A stretch of 54,832 nucleotides of DNA from Frankia sp. AgB32 (GCF_023243045.1 NZ_JALKFX010000041.1:1-54832); one strand, 5' to 3'. Shown: positions 33,184 to 42,176, counted from the first letter of the stretch. Made by a program: numbers and translations. The notes: generated from the sequence alone by a model not told the origin.

Positions 33184-33890
33184 CTGCTGGGTCTGTCCTG
33201 GACGGAACTGGGCGCTCCCGCACCCGCTCCCGCACCCGCGGCGGTGGTCGCCGCGGCGCGCAGGCCGTCGAGGAGAAGGTCGAGTTCGTGGGTGAAATCG
33301 AGCCGGCAGCCCAGGCTGATGAGCGCCGGCAGGGCCCGGTGCAGACTCGGCAGGGCGTCGGCGGTGACCGCTCTGGTGAACCAGTCGTTGATCGACTCGG
33401 AGTGCTCTTGCGGTGAACCGGGGTCGGTGGCGTCGACCAGGACGGAGCCGAAGACGAGGCCGAGCAGGCCTCGGTACCGGCGTACGGCGTCCTGCTCGGT
33501 GAGGCCGGCGTCCAGGAGCGCGCCGAGCATCGCGTCAATCACCCGCAACGACCCCAGCGACCTGGGGTTGGCCTGTTCGGTCGCGAGGGCGCGGACGACG
33601 ACGGGGTGCGCGCCGAGCGCCTCATAGGCGGCGGTGGTCAGCAGCCGGATTCGCTCGTCCCACGGCAGGCTCGGATCCGGCAGCGCGATGGACTCGAAGA
33701 CCCGGCTCGCCAGCCCGTCGAGGATGTCTCCCTTGCTAGCCACGTGGTTGTACAGCGACATCGCCTCGACGCCGAGTCGGGCGGCGAGGCGGCGCATGGA
33801 CAGGCCCCCGAGCCCGTCGATCTCCGCGATGTCGATCGCGGCGTCGAGGATTCGGTCCCGCGAGAGTCCCTCGCCTCGTAGCGGCCCCAC
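33129..33890 (-). CDS. TetR-family regulator (TetR_C type)
   Basis: A 253-residue TetR regulator. The HTH is LSMRRLAARLGVEAMSLYNH near residues 30-50, typical of the TetR/TetR_C subgroup with a long C-terminal domain. The last 35 residues are a low-complexity Ala/Gly/Ser tail that overlaps the DUF4143 remnant, so the stop may have moved. It diverges from a nitroreductase over a 13-bp-arm palindrome, its probable operator. Confidence 0.88.
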   Translation of the reverse strand: MGPLRGEGLSRDRILDAAIDIAEIDGLGGLSMRRLAARLGVEAMSLYNHVASKGDILDGLASRVFESIALPDPSLPWDERIRLLTTAAYEALGAHPVVVRALATEQANPRSLGSLRVIDAMLGALLDAGLTEQDAVRRYRGLLGLVFGSVLVDATDPGSPQEHSESINDWFTRAVTADALPSLHRALPALISLGCRLDFTHELDLLLDGLRAAATTAAGAGAGAGAPSSVQDRPSSHGPSSASGTTATSSRRR

Positions 33891-33951
33891 CAGCCCCAGC
33901 CTCCGCCCTGCCTCCGGTCCTCTCTAACTCTAGGCCACGGCGCGAGAGGCG

Positions 33952-33991
33952 AACTTACGGCGTATGCTTACGCCGTAAGTTTACGGTGTAA
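33952..33991. promoter_or_regulatory. TetR operator with 13-bp perfect arms
   Basis: The arms AACTTACGGCGTA (33952-33964) and TACGCCGTAAGTT (33969-33981) are perfect complements with a four-base spacer. A second TTACGGTGTAA palindrome overlaps the right arm (33981-33991). The Shine-Dalgarno GGAGGGAG of the nitroreductase follows. It lies between the divergent TetR and nitroreductase genes. Confidence 0.85.
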
Positions 33992-34013
33992 GTCGGAGGG
34001 AGAAGCGAGCCTG

Positions 34014-34628
34014 ATGGACATTGACATGCTGCTGACCACGACCCGCTCGGTGCGCCGCAAACTGGACCTCGAACGGCCGGTGGAACCCGAAGTCGTCACG
34101 GAATGCCTGCGGATCGCGGTGCAGGCGCCCGCGGCCGGGGCGTTGGTGTCGAACATGCGCTGGCTGGTCATCCGCGACCAGGCGACGCGCTCGGCCGTGG
34201 CCGAGCACGTTCGGGAACCGGCGCGCGCCGCCCTGGCCCGGTTCGGGCATCTGGTCAGTCCGGGCACCCTGGCCTCGGGGCGGCATCTGCTCGACGTTCT
34301 CGACCGCGTACCGGTGTTCGTCCTCGCGACCATGATCGGCCGTCCGGCCGGTCCGGGGGCCGAAGCCAACGCCTTCTACGGCTCGATGTATCCGGCGATC
34401 TGGAGCTTTCAGCTGGCGCTGCGCAGCCGCGGACTCGGCACCACCATCACCGGCTGGCACCTCGACGGCCATGCGGACGCCGTCGCCGCGCTGCTCGGCA
34501 TTCCCGATGACGTCACCCAGGTGGCCCTGCTGCCGGTCGCCCAGCTGACCAGCACCGATTTCCGCCCGGCGGCGCGACCGCCCGTGGAAAGCATCACCTA
34601 CCACGAGCGTTGGGGCGCGACACGGTGA
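34014..34628 (+). CDS. Nitroreductase-family protein
   Basis: A 204-residue FMN-dependent nitroreductase. The FMN phosphate-binding start is TTTRSVRRKLDLER, APAAGALVSNMRWLVIRD follows, and the late part is RSRGLGTTITGWHLDGH. The fold is complete. The substrate may be a nitro- or quinone compound. It starts at ATG 34014 after a strong GGAGGGAG and is probably repressed by the divergent TetR. Confidence 0.88.
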   Translation: MDIDMLLTTTRSVRRKLDLERPVEPEVVTECLRIAVQAPAAGALVSNMRWLVIRDQATRSAVAEHVREPARAALARFGHLVSPGTLASGRHLLDVLDRVPVFVLATMIGRPAGPGAEANAFYGSMYPAIWSFQLALRSRGLGTTITGWHLDGHADAVAALLGIPDDVTQVALLPVAQLTSTDFRPAARPPVESITYHERWGATR

Positions 34629-34729
34629 AGTCGGCATGCCGCTGGCGACGCTGGTAACGTCGGATTTCAGCTCAGGCTTGGCGCCGGCGCGCGGAACTTC
34701 AGCGCGAACTCCGCGAAGGAATGCTGCTG

Positions 34730-35104
34730 ATGAAAGAAGCGGTGCTCGGGAGTCTGATCATATTCGGTGTGATGGCGGCCATGGCGGTTTTGTTTCTCGT
34801 CCTGGCCCGCAAAATGGCTGCCGGCACGCTCAGGCCGAACGCGTTTGTCGGCATCCGGACTCCAGCGACGTTGCGGAGCGCTGATGCCTGGTACGCAGGC
34901 CACCTGGCCGCCGCCCCGCAGATGGTGTACTCCTCGCGCGCCTTCGGAGTGACAGCAGTGGGCGCGCTCGTCAACGCGGTGATGGACGGCCCGAAGTGGG
35001 TGGTCGGCGTCTTGATGATCGCCAACTCGCTGCTGGTTCTCCCCCTCATGGTATGGGCCGCCGTGGTCGCGGGACGGGCTGCCGGGCCGCGTGTGAGACG
35101 TTAG
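34730..35104 (+). CDS. SdpI-family membrane protein (short)
   Basis: A 124-residue membrane protein with about three transmembrane helices. The SdpI signature is LRPNAFVGIRTPATLRSADA then WYAGHLAAAP. SdpI proteins give immunity to the SdpC toxin or sense it in Bacillus; short actinobacterial relatives are uncharacterised. ATG 34730 is chosen because GAAGGA lies nine bases upstream, whereas ATG 34721 abuts it. It is downstream of the nitroreductase by 101 bp. Confidence 0.8.
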   Translation: MKEAVLGSLIIFGVMAAMAVLFLVLARKMAAGTLRPNAFVGIRTPATLRSADAWYAGHLAAAPQMVYSSRAFGVTAVGALVNAVMDGPKWVVGVLMIANSLLVLPLMVWAAVVAGRAAGPRVRR

Positions 35105-35142
35105 ATGATGTTGTCATGATGCGGCCCCACCGGCGGTCATCG

Positions 35143-35805
35143 TCAGGTGGTTACCTGACCCGCCGGGACGTGGGGGACGGCGGAGGCCGGATCGACGCCC
35201 GCGAACGCCAGCCCGATGACGAAGCCCGCGACCTCCTCGAGTTGGCGCGCGCGGGCGAGCGGCCCCAGGACGGCCGGCACGCCGCCGAGGCTGCGGATGA
35301 GTTCGCTGGTGACGCGCAGCGCCGCCGCCTCGTCGCCGCAGATCGCCACCGTGGGCGCCGGGCCGTCGTGGCCGTCGCCGGCCGGACGGGCAGTCCACTG
35401 GTCGGCGGCGAAGAGATGCAGCGCCTTCACGACATGCGCGCCGGGTGCCAGGGCGGCGATCCGCTCGGCCGCGGAACTGCCCGGCTCGGTGAGCAGGACG
35501 CCAACGCCGTGCTCGACCGCGTTGGACGGGTCGATCAGCGGCGTGCCGGCGAGGCTGCCGTCCGCCGCGCCGGCGTCGCGCAGGATGTCCTCGACGCCGG
35601 CCCACAGCACGGCGAGCAGTACGGCGTCGCGTCCGGTGACGGCCTCGCGCGGGGTGGCCGCCCGCGTCGGCCCGCCGAGCTTTTCGGCAAGCGCGTCGGC
35701 CCTGGCCCGCGACCGGCCGCTGACCACCAGCTCGTGCCCGGCCTGGACCCACACTCGCCCCAGGCCCTCCGCGAGGGTGCCCGTTCCCAGTATCCCGATG
35801 CGCAT
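35143..35805 (-). CDS. F420-dependent NADP reductase-like protein
   Basis: A 220-residue Rossmann protein starting with MRIGILGTGTLAEGLGRVWV and SGRSRARADALAEKL, the NADP site of the NADPH:F420 oxidoreductase/ketopantoate-like group. PLIDPSNAVEHG and HVVKALHLFAADQ follow in the usual places. It probably reduces F420 or another small substrate with NADPH. It diverges from an HxlR regulator. Confidence 0.85.
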   Translation of the reverse strand: MRIGILGTGTLAEGLGRVWVQAGHELVVSGRSRARADALAEKLGGPTRAATPREAVTGRDAVLLAVLWAGVEDILRDAGAADGSLAGTPLIDPSNAVEHGVGVLLTEPGSSAAERIAALAPGAHVVKALHLFAADQWTARPAGDGHDGPAPTVAICGDEAAALRVTSELIRSLGGVPAVLGPLARARQLEEVAGFVIGLAFAGVDPASAVPHVPAGQVTT

Positions 35806-35858
35806 GGTGTCTCCTCGTTCGCGCGGACCGCTTCGCCGGCAACGCTATGGAAGCCGTT

Positions 35859-35876
35859 GCGCACCAGTCGGTGCGC
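35859..35876. promoter_or_regulatory. Inverted repeat in HxlR intergenic region
   Basis: GCGCACC-AGTC-GGTGCGC, 7-bp perfect arms and a four-base spacer, between the divergent NADP-reductase-like and HxlR genes. It lies 23 bases before the HxlR start and is a good candidate operator. Confidence 0.65.
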
Positions 35877-35898
35877 GCGAAGCTGCGACGATGGCGGG

Positions 35899-36300
35899 GT
35901 GAGCGAGGGTGGGCGTGACTGTGAGGAGCTGGTCGCCTGTGAGGAGCTGGTCGCCGACTGCCGCCTGCGGGCGGCGACCGACCTGTTCGCCCACACCTGG
36001 GACCCGGTCGTGCTCGTCGCCCTTCGACCGGGCCCCCGTCGGCGCCGCGAACTGCGGGTCGCGATCGGTGGCCTGAGCGACAAGGCCCTCACCGAGGCGC
36101 TGCACCGGCTCGGCGCCCAGGGACTGGTGTCCCGCCACGCCGTCGCGCAGGCTCCGCCGCGGGTCGACTACGCCCTGACCCCGCTCGGGCAGAGCCTGGT
36201 GGACGGCCCGATACGGGCGCTGGGCGACTGGATCACCGACCACGGTGACGAACTCCTGGCCGCCCAGGACGCGCCGGCGAAGCGGTCCGGAACATCGTGA
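35899..36300 (+). CDS. HxlR-family regulator
   Basis: A 133-residue HxlR regulator. The HTH reads TWDPVVLVALRPGPRRRREL, then IGGLSDKALTEALHRLGAQG and the wing DYALTPLGQSL. The N terminus has two Cys-Glu-Glu-Leu-Val direct repeats (CEELVACEELVADC); one Cys may be the family redox Cys. GTG 35899 follows GGCGGG, a weak site. It probably controls the divergent NADP-reductase-like gene. Confidence 0.87.
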   Translation: MSEGGRDCEELVACEELVADCRLRAATDLFAHTWDPVVLVALRPGPRRRRELRVAIGGLSDKALTEALHRLGAQGLVSRHAVAQAPPRVDYALTPLGQSLVDGPIRALGDWITDHGDELLAAQDAPAKRSGTS

Positions 36301-36344
36301 GATGGAGGTGGGGGTGGGGTGGGGGTGGGGTATGGGGTGGACTG

Positions 36345-37664
36345 TCAGCGCAGGGTCAGGAACCAGCGGGCCGTGGCGGCGGTGCCGAGCAGTTCGGAAC
36401 CTTCGTGGACGAAGCCGCTGTAGTCGCGGTTGACGCCCATGTCCACGAGTGGCACCTGAACTCCCCGAGCCGCGAACTCGTCCCGGCAGGCCGTGGAGTT
36501 GGCGTTGGCGGCCTGCTCGTCGCCGGGGCTGAGCTCCAGGCGGACGGGGGCGGTCGGAGTCCAGTCCGAACAGACGCTGTCCAGCTCCGCCAGCGCGGTC
36601 GCGAATGCGCCAGTGGGATGGGCCAGCAGGGCGAGGCCCCGCGGTGTGAGCAGCCTGGTCAGCGAGTCGGGGGTGTCGTTGAGAGCATCGAGACCCGGGT
36701 GTGTGCCGTCGAACAGATCGGCGATGTTGACGTAGGGGGGCTGGAAGACTTCGCCCGGCGTGTCGTAGAGGTGATGGAGTCGGTTGAACGCGACCAGCAG
36801 GTAGGCCATGTAGACGGTGGAGAACTTGGGATTCAGCTCTCCCCCGAGAGCGGCCGGGATCTCGGAGTTCTGAAAGTCATAGGCACCGCTGATCGGCGCG
36901 AGGGCGCCCAGGCGGAACCAGGGGTCGGCGCCGTCGGTGAGGGCTCGACCCAGCCCCAGCGCCGCTGACGCGCCCTGCGAAAAGCCGGTGGCCAGCACCT
37001 CGCGTCGCAACTGGATGCCGCGGCCGGCCAAAAACGTGCGGGCGGCCCGCAACAGGTCGAGGGAAGCGGTGGTTTCCGACGGGACATCCATCCACGGGTG
37101 CGGCCCCGGTCCCACACCGAGGCCGAGGTAGTCGGGGGCCACCGCGGCGAAACCGGCGGACGCGAAGGTCACCGGCGGGGCCGTGAGAAATCCGTCGGAC
37201 GACGTCGAGGGAGCATCGCCCTTGAATATCTCCGTGCCGTGCGCGAAGGAGACCGTCTCCAGTAGTCGTTGGTCACTGCGGGGGACGGCGAGCAGACCAC
37301 TCGCCGTGGTCGGAGTTCCGGCGGGGTCGACGGTCCGGTACACCAACTGGTAGGTGCTGACCCCGTACCGGTCGGTGCCGGCATCGAAGCTTTCCTTGCG
37401 GAGGAAGCTGTCGACATCGGCCCGATCGGCCAGGGTCGCGAGAGGTTTCCACGACACGACGCTCCCGCGCCATCCGACGCCATGTCCGGATTCGCCACCG
37501 CGCTCCGGTGCGCCGGGGTGGTCACGCCGGTCAGCGGCGGCCGCTGGGTCCACGCAGATCACGGCCGCCACCGCAATGGCAGTTGCCACTGCGGACAATG
37601 CCAGGATTCCGGCCCGGAGGCGGCTCGGCCAGCGAAAGTCAGGAGGTTCTCGGTTGGATTTCAC
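36345..37664 (-). CDS. Secretory lipase-like alpha/beta hydrolase
   Basis: A 439-residue protein with an N-terminal membrane segment/signal (AGILALSAVATAIAVAAVI) ending in CVDPAAAA. The hydrolase body has the nucleophile elbow ATGFSQGASAALGLG near residue 220 and a lid-rich C-terminal half, matching the secretory lipase (LIP) family. The late acid and His are not assigned. GTG 37664 has AGGA just upstream. It would act outside the cell on esters. The upstream gene is a divergent cupin. Confidence 0.8.
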   Translation of the reverse strand: MKSNREPPDFRWPSRLRAGILALSAVATAIAVAAVICVDPAAAADRRDHPGAPERGGESGHGVGWRGSVVSWKPLATLADRADVDSFLRKESFDAGTDRYGVSTYQLVYRTVDPAGTPTTASGLLAVPRSDQRLLETVSFAHGTEIFKGDAPSTSSDGFLTAPPVTFASAGFAAVAPDYLGLGVGPGPHPWMDVPSETTASLDLLRAARTFLAGRGIQLRREVLATGFSQGASAALGLGRALTDGADPWFRLGALAPISGAYDFQNSEIPAALGGELNPKFSTVYMAYLLVAFNRLHHLYDTPGEVFQPPYVNIADLFDGTHPGLDALNDTPDSLTRLLTPRGLALLAHPTGAFATALAELDSVCSDWTPTAPVRLELSPGDEQAANANSTACRDEFAARGVQVPLVDMGVNRDYSGFVHEGSELLGTAATARWFLTLR

Positions 37665-37860
37665 AGTTCCTGAAGTTAGGAGCTTCCGGCGTTCTGCAAC
37701 CTCCTGCCTTCCGGTGTGTTCGGTGGGGGGTTGGCCAATCCCGCCCGGTGGGGTTCTCCCTACTTTCGCCTGGCCGGCCGACGCTGGCCGGGCGCGAGGA
37801 ATGGCGAACCCTGGCCGCCGCGCTGCTGTGAGGAACTGAGGCTCGTGGGAGAGTTGGGTT

Positions 37861-38481
37861 ATGACATTCGATGCCGAGCCGTCGGACGGGTGGCCGCCGG
37901 CCGGACCGCAGCCCGTCCGGGGTTTCGCCCGAGGGCCCCACGAAGGCCGTCGCATCGACCTGCCGGACTGGTCGATGCTCGTCAAGGTCGCGGCCGGCGA
38001 CACCCTCGGCCGACTCACCGTGCTGGAAGGACGGATGGGCCCGCGCCAGCCCGGACCGCTCCCGCATGTTCACGACGGCCACGATGAAACGTTCGTGCTG
38101 GTCGAGGGTCGGCTGCGGTTCCGCGTCGGGGATGGCTTCCACACCGCCGTCGCTGGCGAGACGGTGTTTGCCAGCCGTCGGCTGGCCCATGGTTTCGGCA
38201 ACCCCTTCGACGAACCGGCGCGCTACGTCGCGATCCTCACCCCCAGCGGCTACGAGGACTACTTCGTCGAGGTCGCGGACCATGTCGCCAGGACCGGCGC
38301 CCTGCCCGACCGGCTCCTGACGCAGGAACTGATGGCGCGCCACCGGACGGTCCTCGCGCCACCGCTGCCCGACCCCGACGCGCCCGGCGGACCGTCCTCG
38401 CCACCCGCCGACTCTGCCGGGACGGCATCGTCCAGCGGACGGTCTACGCGACCGTCCTGGCGCAGGTCGACTACCGGCTGA
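37861..38481 (+). CDS. Cupin protein with aberrant C terminus
   Basis: A 206-residue frame. The cupin motifs are HVHDGHDETFVLVEGRLRFR and FASRRLAHGF near residues 70-120, with the metal ligands. The fold continues through YVAILTPSGYEDYFVEVA to about residue 176 (PPLPDPDAPGG). The last 30 residues (Ser/Arg-rich) are out of character. They arise because the frame runs into an HxlR gene fragment in another frame. The native stop was probably lost with the deletion that joined the two genes. Confidence 0.78.
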   Translation: MTFDAEPSDGWPPAGPQPVRGFARGPHEGRRIDLPDWSMLVKVAAGDTLGRLTVLEGRMGPRQPGPLPHVHDGHDETFVLVEGRLRFRVGDGFHTAVAGETVFASRRLAHGFGNPFDEPARYVAILTPSGYEDYFVEVADHVARTGALPDRLLTQELMARHRTVLAPPLPDPDAPGGPSSPPADSAGTASSSGRSTRPSWRRSTTG

Positions 38482-38537
38482 CTCCGCTCGGCGACAGCCT
38501 GGCCGGCGCGGTGCTGGCGCTTGGCGCTACGGTCTGA
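38394..38537 (+). pseudogene. HxlR C-terminal fragment
   Basis: In this frame the DNA reads RLCRDGIVQRTVYATVLAQV, then DYRLTPLGDSL, the recognition-helix end and wing of an HxlR regulator, ending at a stop. About 47 codons remain and the N-terminal HTH is absent. It is fused directly after the cupin gene. It overlaps the 3' end of the galactanase gene by 11 bp. Confidence 0.75.
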
Positions 38538-39654
38538 ACGCGTCGAGGCTGGGGAGCGCTTTGCCCTGCCGGTCGAACATGGCCAGGTTCGCGGCCGGCG
38601 GCGGTTCGCCGGGCTTCGGGGCGACCGTGAGCCAGCCGGGTTCCCACACGAGGAATCCCAGGCCGCGGTGATCGGGTACATCGTGCAGGATCTGGCGAAG
38701 TCGCGCAAAGAACTGTTCCTGACCGGCAGGTGTCGCGGGCAGGGATTTTCCGTCCGGTAGCTGGCCCGCGGTGGTCACCCAGTCGCCGGGCTTCGTTCCG
38801 GTCACGGTCCACGGGTAGGCGGTCTCTGTTATCAGCACCTTTCGGTGGTACCGCGCAGCCAGCATGTCGAGATTCGAGCGCAGGTTCGCGAGTGAACCGT
38901 TCCAGTACGGATAGTAGGTCAGACCGATGATGTCGAATGACGTGACGCCGGCGTGTATCAGACTGTCGAAGAAATAACGTGATCGTCCGACGTCTCCGCC
39001 GCTGTCGATGTGGAGGACGATCCGTGGCGCTCGACCCGGCATGCCCTCATGGGCGCCCTCGATGGCACTGTTCACCAGCGCGGCGAGTCTTGACCATTCC
39101 TCGGGTGTGCCCTGCTGGACCGAGCCGAGCGGCCAGAGGAAACCATTGGTGATCTCGTTCCCGATCTGGATCATGTCGATCGGGGTGCCCTGCGCGGCAA
39201 GCTTCGCGACCAGGTCGCGAGTGTAGGCACGGATCGTGCTCCGCATCGCCGCCAGATCGAGCCCGCGCCAGGCCGCCGGCGGTTCCTGCTCGTGTGGGTC
39301 CGCCCAGAAATCCGAGTAGTGCGGCACGAGCAGGATCTTCAGGCCAGCGTCCCTGGCCCGTCGGGCCAGCGTCAGAACCGACCGTTCGTCGCTGTAGCCG
39401 GCCGGCGGATTCACCCAGACCCGCAGCCGCACGTAGTTCCCCCCATGGGCGGCGAGAATGCGTTCGACGGGAAGCTGCCGTCCGCCGTCGGACAGGACGG
39501 TCCCCGCTGCCTCCTCCTGGGGCGCGAACGAGATGTCCGCACCTCGGACCCCGAGGACGTCGGTTGCGCTCCCCGGACGCCACAGGACGGCCAGGAACAG
39601 CGCGGCCACCAGCACTACAGCGATCGCCGCGCTCGCCAGGTGGGTCACGCGCAC
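38527..39654 (-). CDS. GH53 endo-beta-1,4-galactanase, membrane-anchored
   Basis: A 375-residue protein. Residues 5-25 are a single hydrophobic signal-anchor. The catalytic domain begins VRGADISFAPQEE and VRLRVWVNPPAGYSDE, both typical of GH53. The acid/base is E167 in IQIGNEITNGFLWPLG, and the nucleophile is E277 in LITETAYPW. GLTYYPYWNGSL and FLVWEPGW follow. It should cut beta-1,4-galactan outside the cell. GTG 39654 follows GGGAGCAGGGG. It diverges from a GT2 synthase, so it may trim the polymer that enzyme makes rather than degrade plant galactan. Confidence 0.85.
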   Translation of the reverse strand: MRVTHLASAAIAVVLVAALFLAVLWRPGSATDVLGVRGADISFAPQEEAAGTVLSDGGRQLPVERILAAHGGNYVRLRVWVNPPAGYSDERSVLTLARRARDAGLKILLVPHYSDFWADPHEQEPPAAWRGLDLAAMRSTIRAYTRDLVAKLAAQGTPIDMIQIGNEITNGFLWPLGSVQQGTPEEWSRLAALVNSAIEGAHEGMPGRAPRIVLHIDSGGDVGRSRYFFDSLIHAGVTSFDIIGLTYYPYWNGSLANLRSNLDMLAARYHRKVLITETAYPWTVTGTKPGDWVTTAGQLPDGKSLPATPAGQEQFFARLRQILHDVPDHRGLGFLVWEPGWLTVAPKPGEPPPAANLAMFDRQGKALPSLDAFRP

Positions 39655-40258
39655 GGCCCCTGCTCCCTGTCGGTGTTCACGTCGGTTCCCGGCCGGACGC
39701 CCAGCGCGCCACCGACCCGGTCCGCCCACCGACCCGCAGAGTATCCGGCCTGCCGGTCGGGCCGGCCCGGCCCGTGCCGCACTGCGAAAGGTAAAGCGCG
39801 CTTCCCTAACATCATGATCGTTACCCGGAGGCGTGAGCTGTATGCGGACGGTTAATTCTGCATGATGCTTGAGTCGTCTGGCGACTGCACTCCGCGCGAA
39901 TGTTGTAAACCCGCGGTGGATGCCCTAGCGTGATCGTTCGTCCGAATTGGGTTTGCCCACACTCTGGTGTTCGGACGGTCACAAGGGGGAGTGGCATGTG
40001 CAGCGCGCTGACGAAGCCGGTTGTCCGTTCATCCCGGCGGTCGCTGTCGATGTGACGCCTGGCGTTCGCTGAGAACCTGGCATTCGCCGAGAACGCGGTC
40101 CGCTGGCGCCGTGAGGCGGCCCTCGCGAGGAGGGCATGGCCCGGCGATCGACCGGACCCGATCTTGATCTTTCTGTGCGCCTGGCCGTGTTCGGCGGTGA
40201 TCAGTAACCAGTTGACACCCGTCGTGCGGCAGCTCGGGCGCGGACCCGTGGGGGACTG
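39655..40258. promoter_or_regulatory. Divergent promoter region between galactanase and GT2 synthase
   Basis: About 600 bp. It holds an AT-richer stretch at 39795-39915, a 19-codon frame at 39996-40055 (MCSALTKPVVRSSRRSLSM) with a strong GGGGGAG, and two tandem 18-bp near-repeats CCTGGCGTTCGCTGAGAA (40058-40075) and CCTGGCATTCGCCGAGAA (40076-40093). The short frame may be a leader peptide of the GT2 transcript. No other gene is seen. Confidence 0.5.
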
Positions 40259-42106
40259 GTGCAAGGCTCGCTGCGTGGCAAGACACTGACGGATCGTCCG
40301 GTAACCGGGCCGCTGACGGTCCCGTTGCAGTATCGCGCCCCGGCACCGGGCCACTCTCGGGAGCTCGCGCTCGGATCCGAGATCCGGGTCGAGGCGGCGC
40401 CCGCGATGAGCCGTCGGCAGCGATGGCAGTACCTGCTGATCGTGACCGGCTGGCTTGCCGCTGTCGTCTTCTTCTGGCAGTGGTGGCTGCGGCCCGGCAA
40501 CGTGGACTCCCTGCCGCTTTTCGTGCTGAGCTCGCTGTCCCTCTTCTACGTCGGAACGTTTCTGTCCACGATGTACATGCTCTTCGTGGGGAACATGCGT
40601 CGGCCTGTTCCCGTGCCGGTGTGGTGGGCCGAACAGGCGGCGCCGATCGGGCGGGTCGCCGTGCTCAGCCTGACGGTTCCCGGCTCGGAGTCGCTCGAGA
40701 TCGTCCGCCGTCAGCTCGTCGCGATGAGCCGTATCGAGTATCCCCACGACAGTTGGATACTGGTCGACAAGGTGCCGTCGCCGGAGATCGACGAGCTCGC
40801 CCGCTCGGTGGGCGTGCGATATTTTTGCCGGCACGACCAGGATCGCTGGGGAAAGTCCGGCGTGGCCGCCTGGAACCAGAGGTTCCCACCCTTCCAGCGC
40901 AAGACCAAGGCGGGGAACGTCAACAGCTGGCTCGACGCCTACGGGCACAACTACACGCACTTCACTCAGCTCGACATCGACCATGTTCCGAACCCCGACT
41001 ACCTGGATCGGGTCCTCGGCTACTTCGCCGACTCGAAGGTGAAGTGGGTACAGGCGCCGAGCGTGTACGGCAACTTCGAGCACTGGACCGCCCGAGGCGC
41101 CGCCGAACAGGAACTGGGCCTGCAGGGACCGCTCCAGATGGGCTTCTACGGCTTCTCCCGGACACCCTTCATCATCGGCAGCCACTGCACCTACGACACG
41201 GCGGCGATCCGGGAGATCGGGGGATTCCAGCCGACCCGGGCGGAGGATCATCTCGACACCGTCTGTCTCGCGGCCCGCGGATATGAGGGAGTCTTCGTCC
41301 CTGACGTCCTGGCGGTGGGCGACGGGCCCGAGACGTTCGAGACCTACCTGGCGCAGCAGTTCGCCTGGGCATATTCGATGATCGAGGTGCTGCTGCGCCA
41401 CACGCCGCGTCTGCTCCGGAACTACCGGCCGCGCCAGGCGGCCCAGTTCCTCTTCGCGCAGACCTGGTACACCTTCTGGTCGCTGTCGATGCTGATCCTC
41501 TTCGCCCTGCCGCTGGGCGCGCTGACGCTGGACTGGCGCGTCTCGCGGGTTCACTTCCCGGACTTCCTCGCCCACAGCCTTCCGCTGACCGTCGTCGCCG
41601 CGCTGATCTGGCTGTGGAGCCGCCCCTGGCATCTGCCGGCCGGCGTGCATCTGACCTGGCGCGGAGTAGTACTGCATGCCGCACGCTGGGTGGTCGTCCT
41701 CTCCGCTCTCGTCCAGGTCGTGTTCCGGATCAAGAAGCCGTACATGATCACGAAGAAGGGGGTGGACGGGGAGGGCGCCGCACTGTCCCTGCGACTGGTG
41801 ACTCCCTACCTCGCCATGGTGGTGCTGCCCCTCGTGGCCTGCTGGTATCACCTGGTCGTCTACGGCTCAGGCCGCACGGCGGGCTATCTCCTGTTCGCCC
41901 TGCAGGACTCGTTGGTGTTCCTCCTCGTCCTGATCCTGATCCTGCGGCAGGAGATCATTGATGCTGCGGGCAACGAGCCGCAGCTGGCCGCCCGGCTGCG
42001 TCGGCAGGCACGGCCGTTGACGACGACGGGCCTGCTCGCCGTCGCGCTCGTGGCCACGGCGGGAGCCTGCTGGGTACCGCTGTGGACGGCAACGGCCTCG
42101 CTGTGA
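40259..42106 (+). CDS. GT2 cellulose-synthase-like glycosyltransferase
   Basis: A 615-residue processive-type family-2 glycosyltransferase. It has two N-terminal transmembrane helices (57-76, 85-110), a cytoplasmic catalytic domain and four or more C-terminal helices from residue 395. The UDP/metal DxD is D239-I-D241 in QLDIDHVPNPDYL, the base is in PTRAEDH (331), and the QxxRW-like motif is QQFAW at 367-371. KTKAGNVNSW matches the usual KAGNLN. It should make and export a beta-linked polysaccharide. The GTG start at 40259 leaves 55 residues before the first helix, so ATG 40406 is an alternative. Confidence 0.85.
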   Translation: MQGSLRGKTLTDRPVTGPLTVPLQYRAPAPGHSRELALGSEIRVEAAPAMSRRQRWQYLLIVTGWLAAVVFFWQWWLRPGNVDSLPLFVLSSLSLFYVGTFLSTMYMLFVGNMRRPVPVPVWWAEQAAPIGRVAVLSLTVPGSESLEIVRRQLVAMSRIEYPHDSWILVDKVPSPEIDELARSVGVRYFCRHDQDRWGKSGVAAWNQRFPPFQRKTKAGNVNSWLDAYGHNYTHFTQLDIDHVPNPDYLDRVLGYFADSKVKWVQAPSVYGNFEHWTARGAAEQELGLQGPLQMGFYGFSRTPFIIGSHCTYDTAAIREIGGFQPTRAEDHLDTVCLAARGYEGVFVPDVLAVGDGPETFETYLAQQFAWAYSMIEVLLRHTPRLLRNYRPRQAAQFLFAQTWYTFWSLSMLILFALPLGALTLDWRVSRVHFPDFLAHSLPLTVVAALIWLWSRPWHLPAGVHLTWRGVVLHAARWVVVLSALVQVVFRIKKPYMITKKGVDGEGAALSLRLVTPYLAMVVLPLVACWYHLVVYGSGRTAGYLLFALQDSLVFLLVLILILRQEIIDAAGNEPQLAARLRRQARPLTTTGLLAVALVATAGACWVPLWTATASL

Positions 42107-42176
42107 GGAACGGTCAGATCGCCGCAGTGGGCCGGTGCCGTGGCGTCCCGCCCTGGTGGCGTTGTCGTCGGGCGGG

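Noticed and set aside
36304-36336. G-rich run GGGGTGGGGGTGGGG as a G-quadruplex regulator
   Set aside because: It lies just after the HxlR stop and before the convergent lipase stop; runs of this type are expected in such GC-rich DNA and nothing links it to control.
39821-41851. A 676-codon minus-strand frame opposite the GT2 gene
   Set aside because: It is His/Arg/Gly-rich antisense to transmembrane and catalytic segments of a clear glycosyltransferase.
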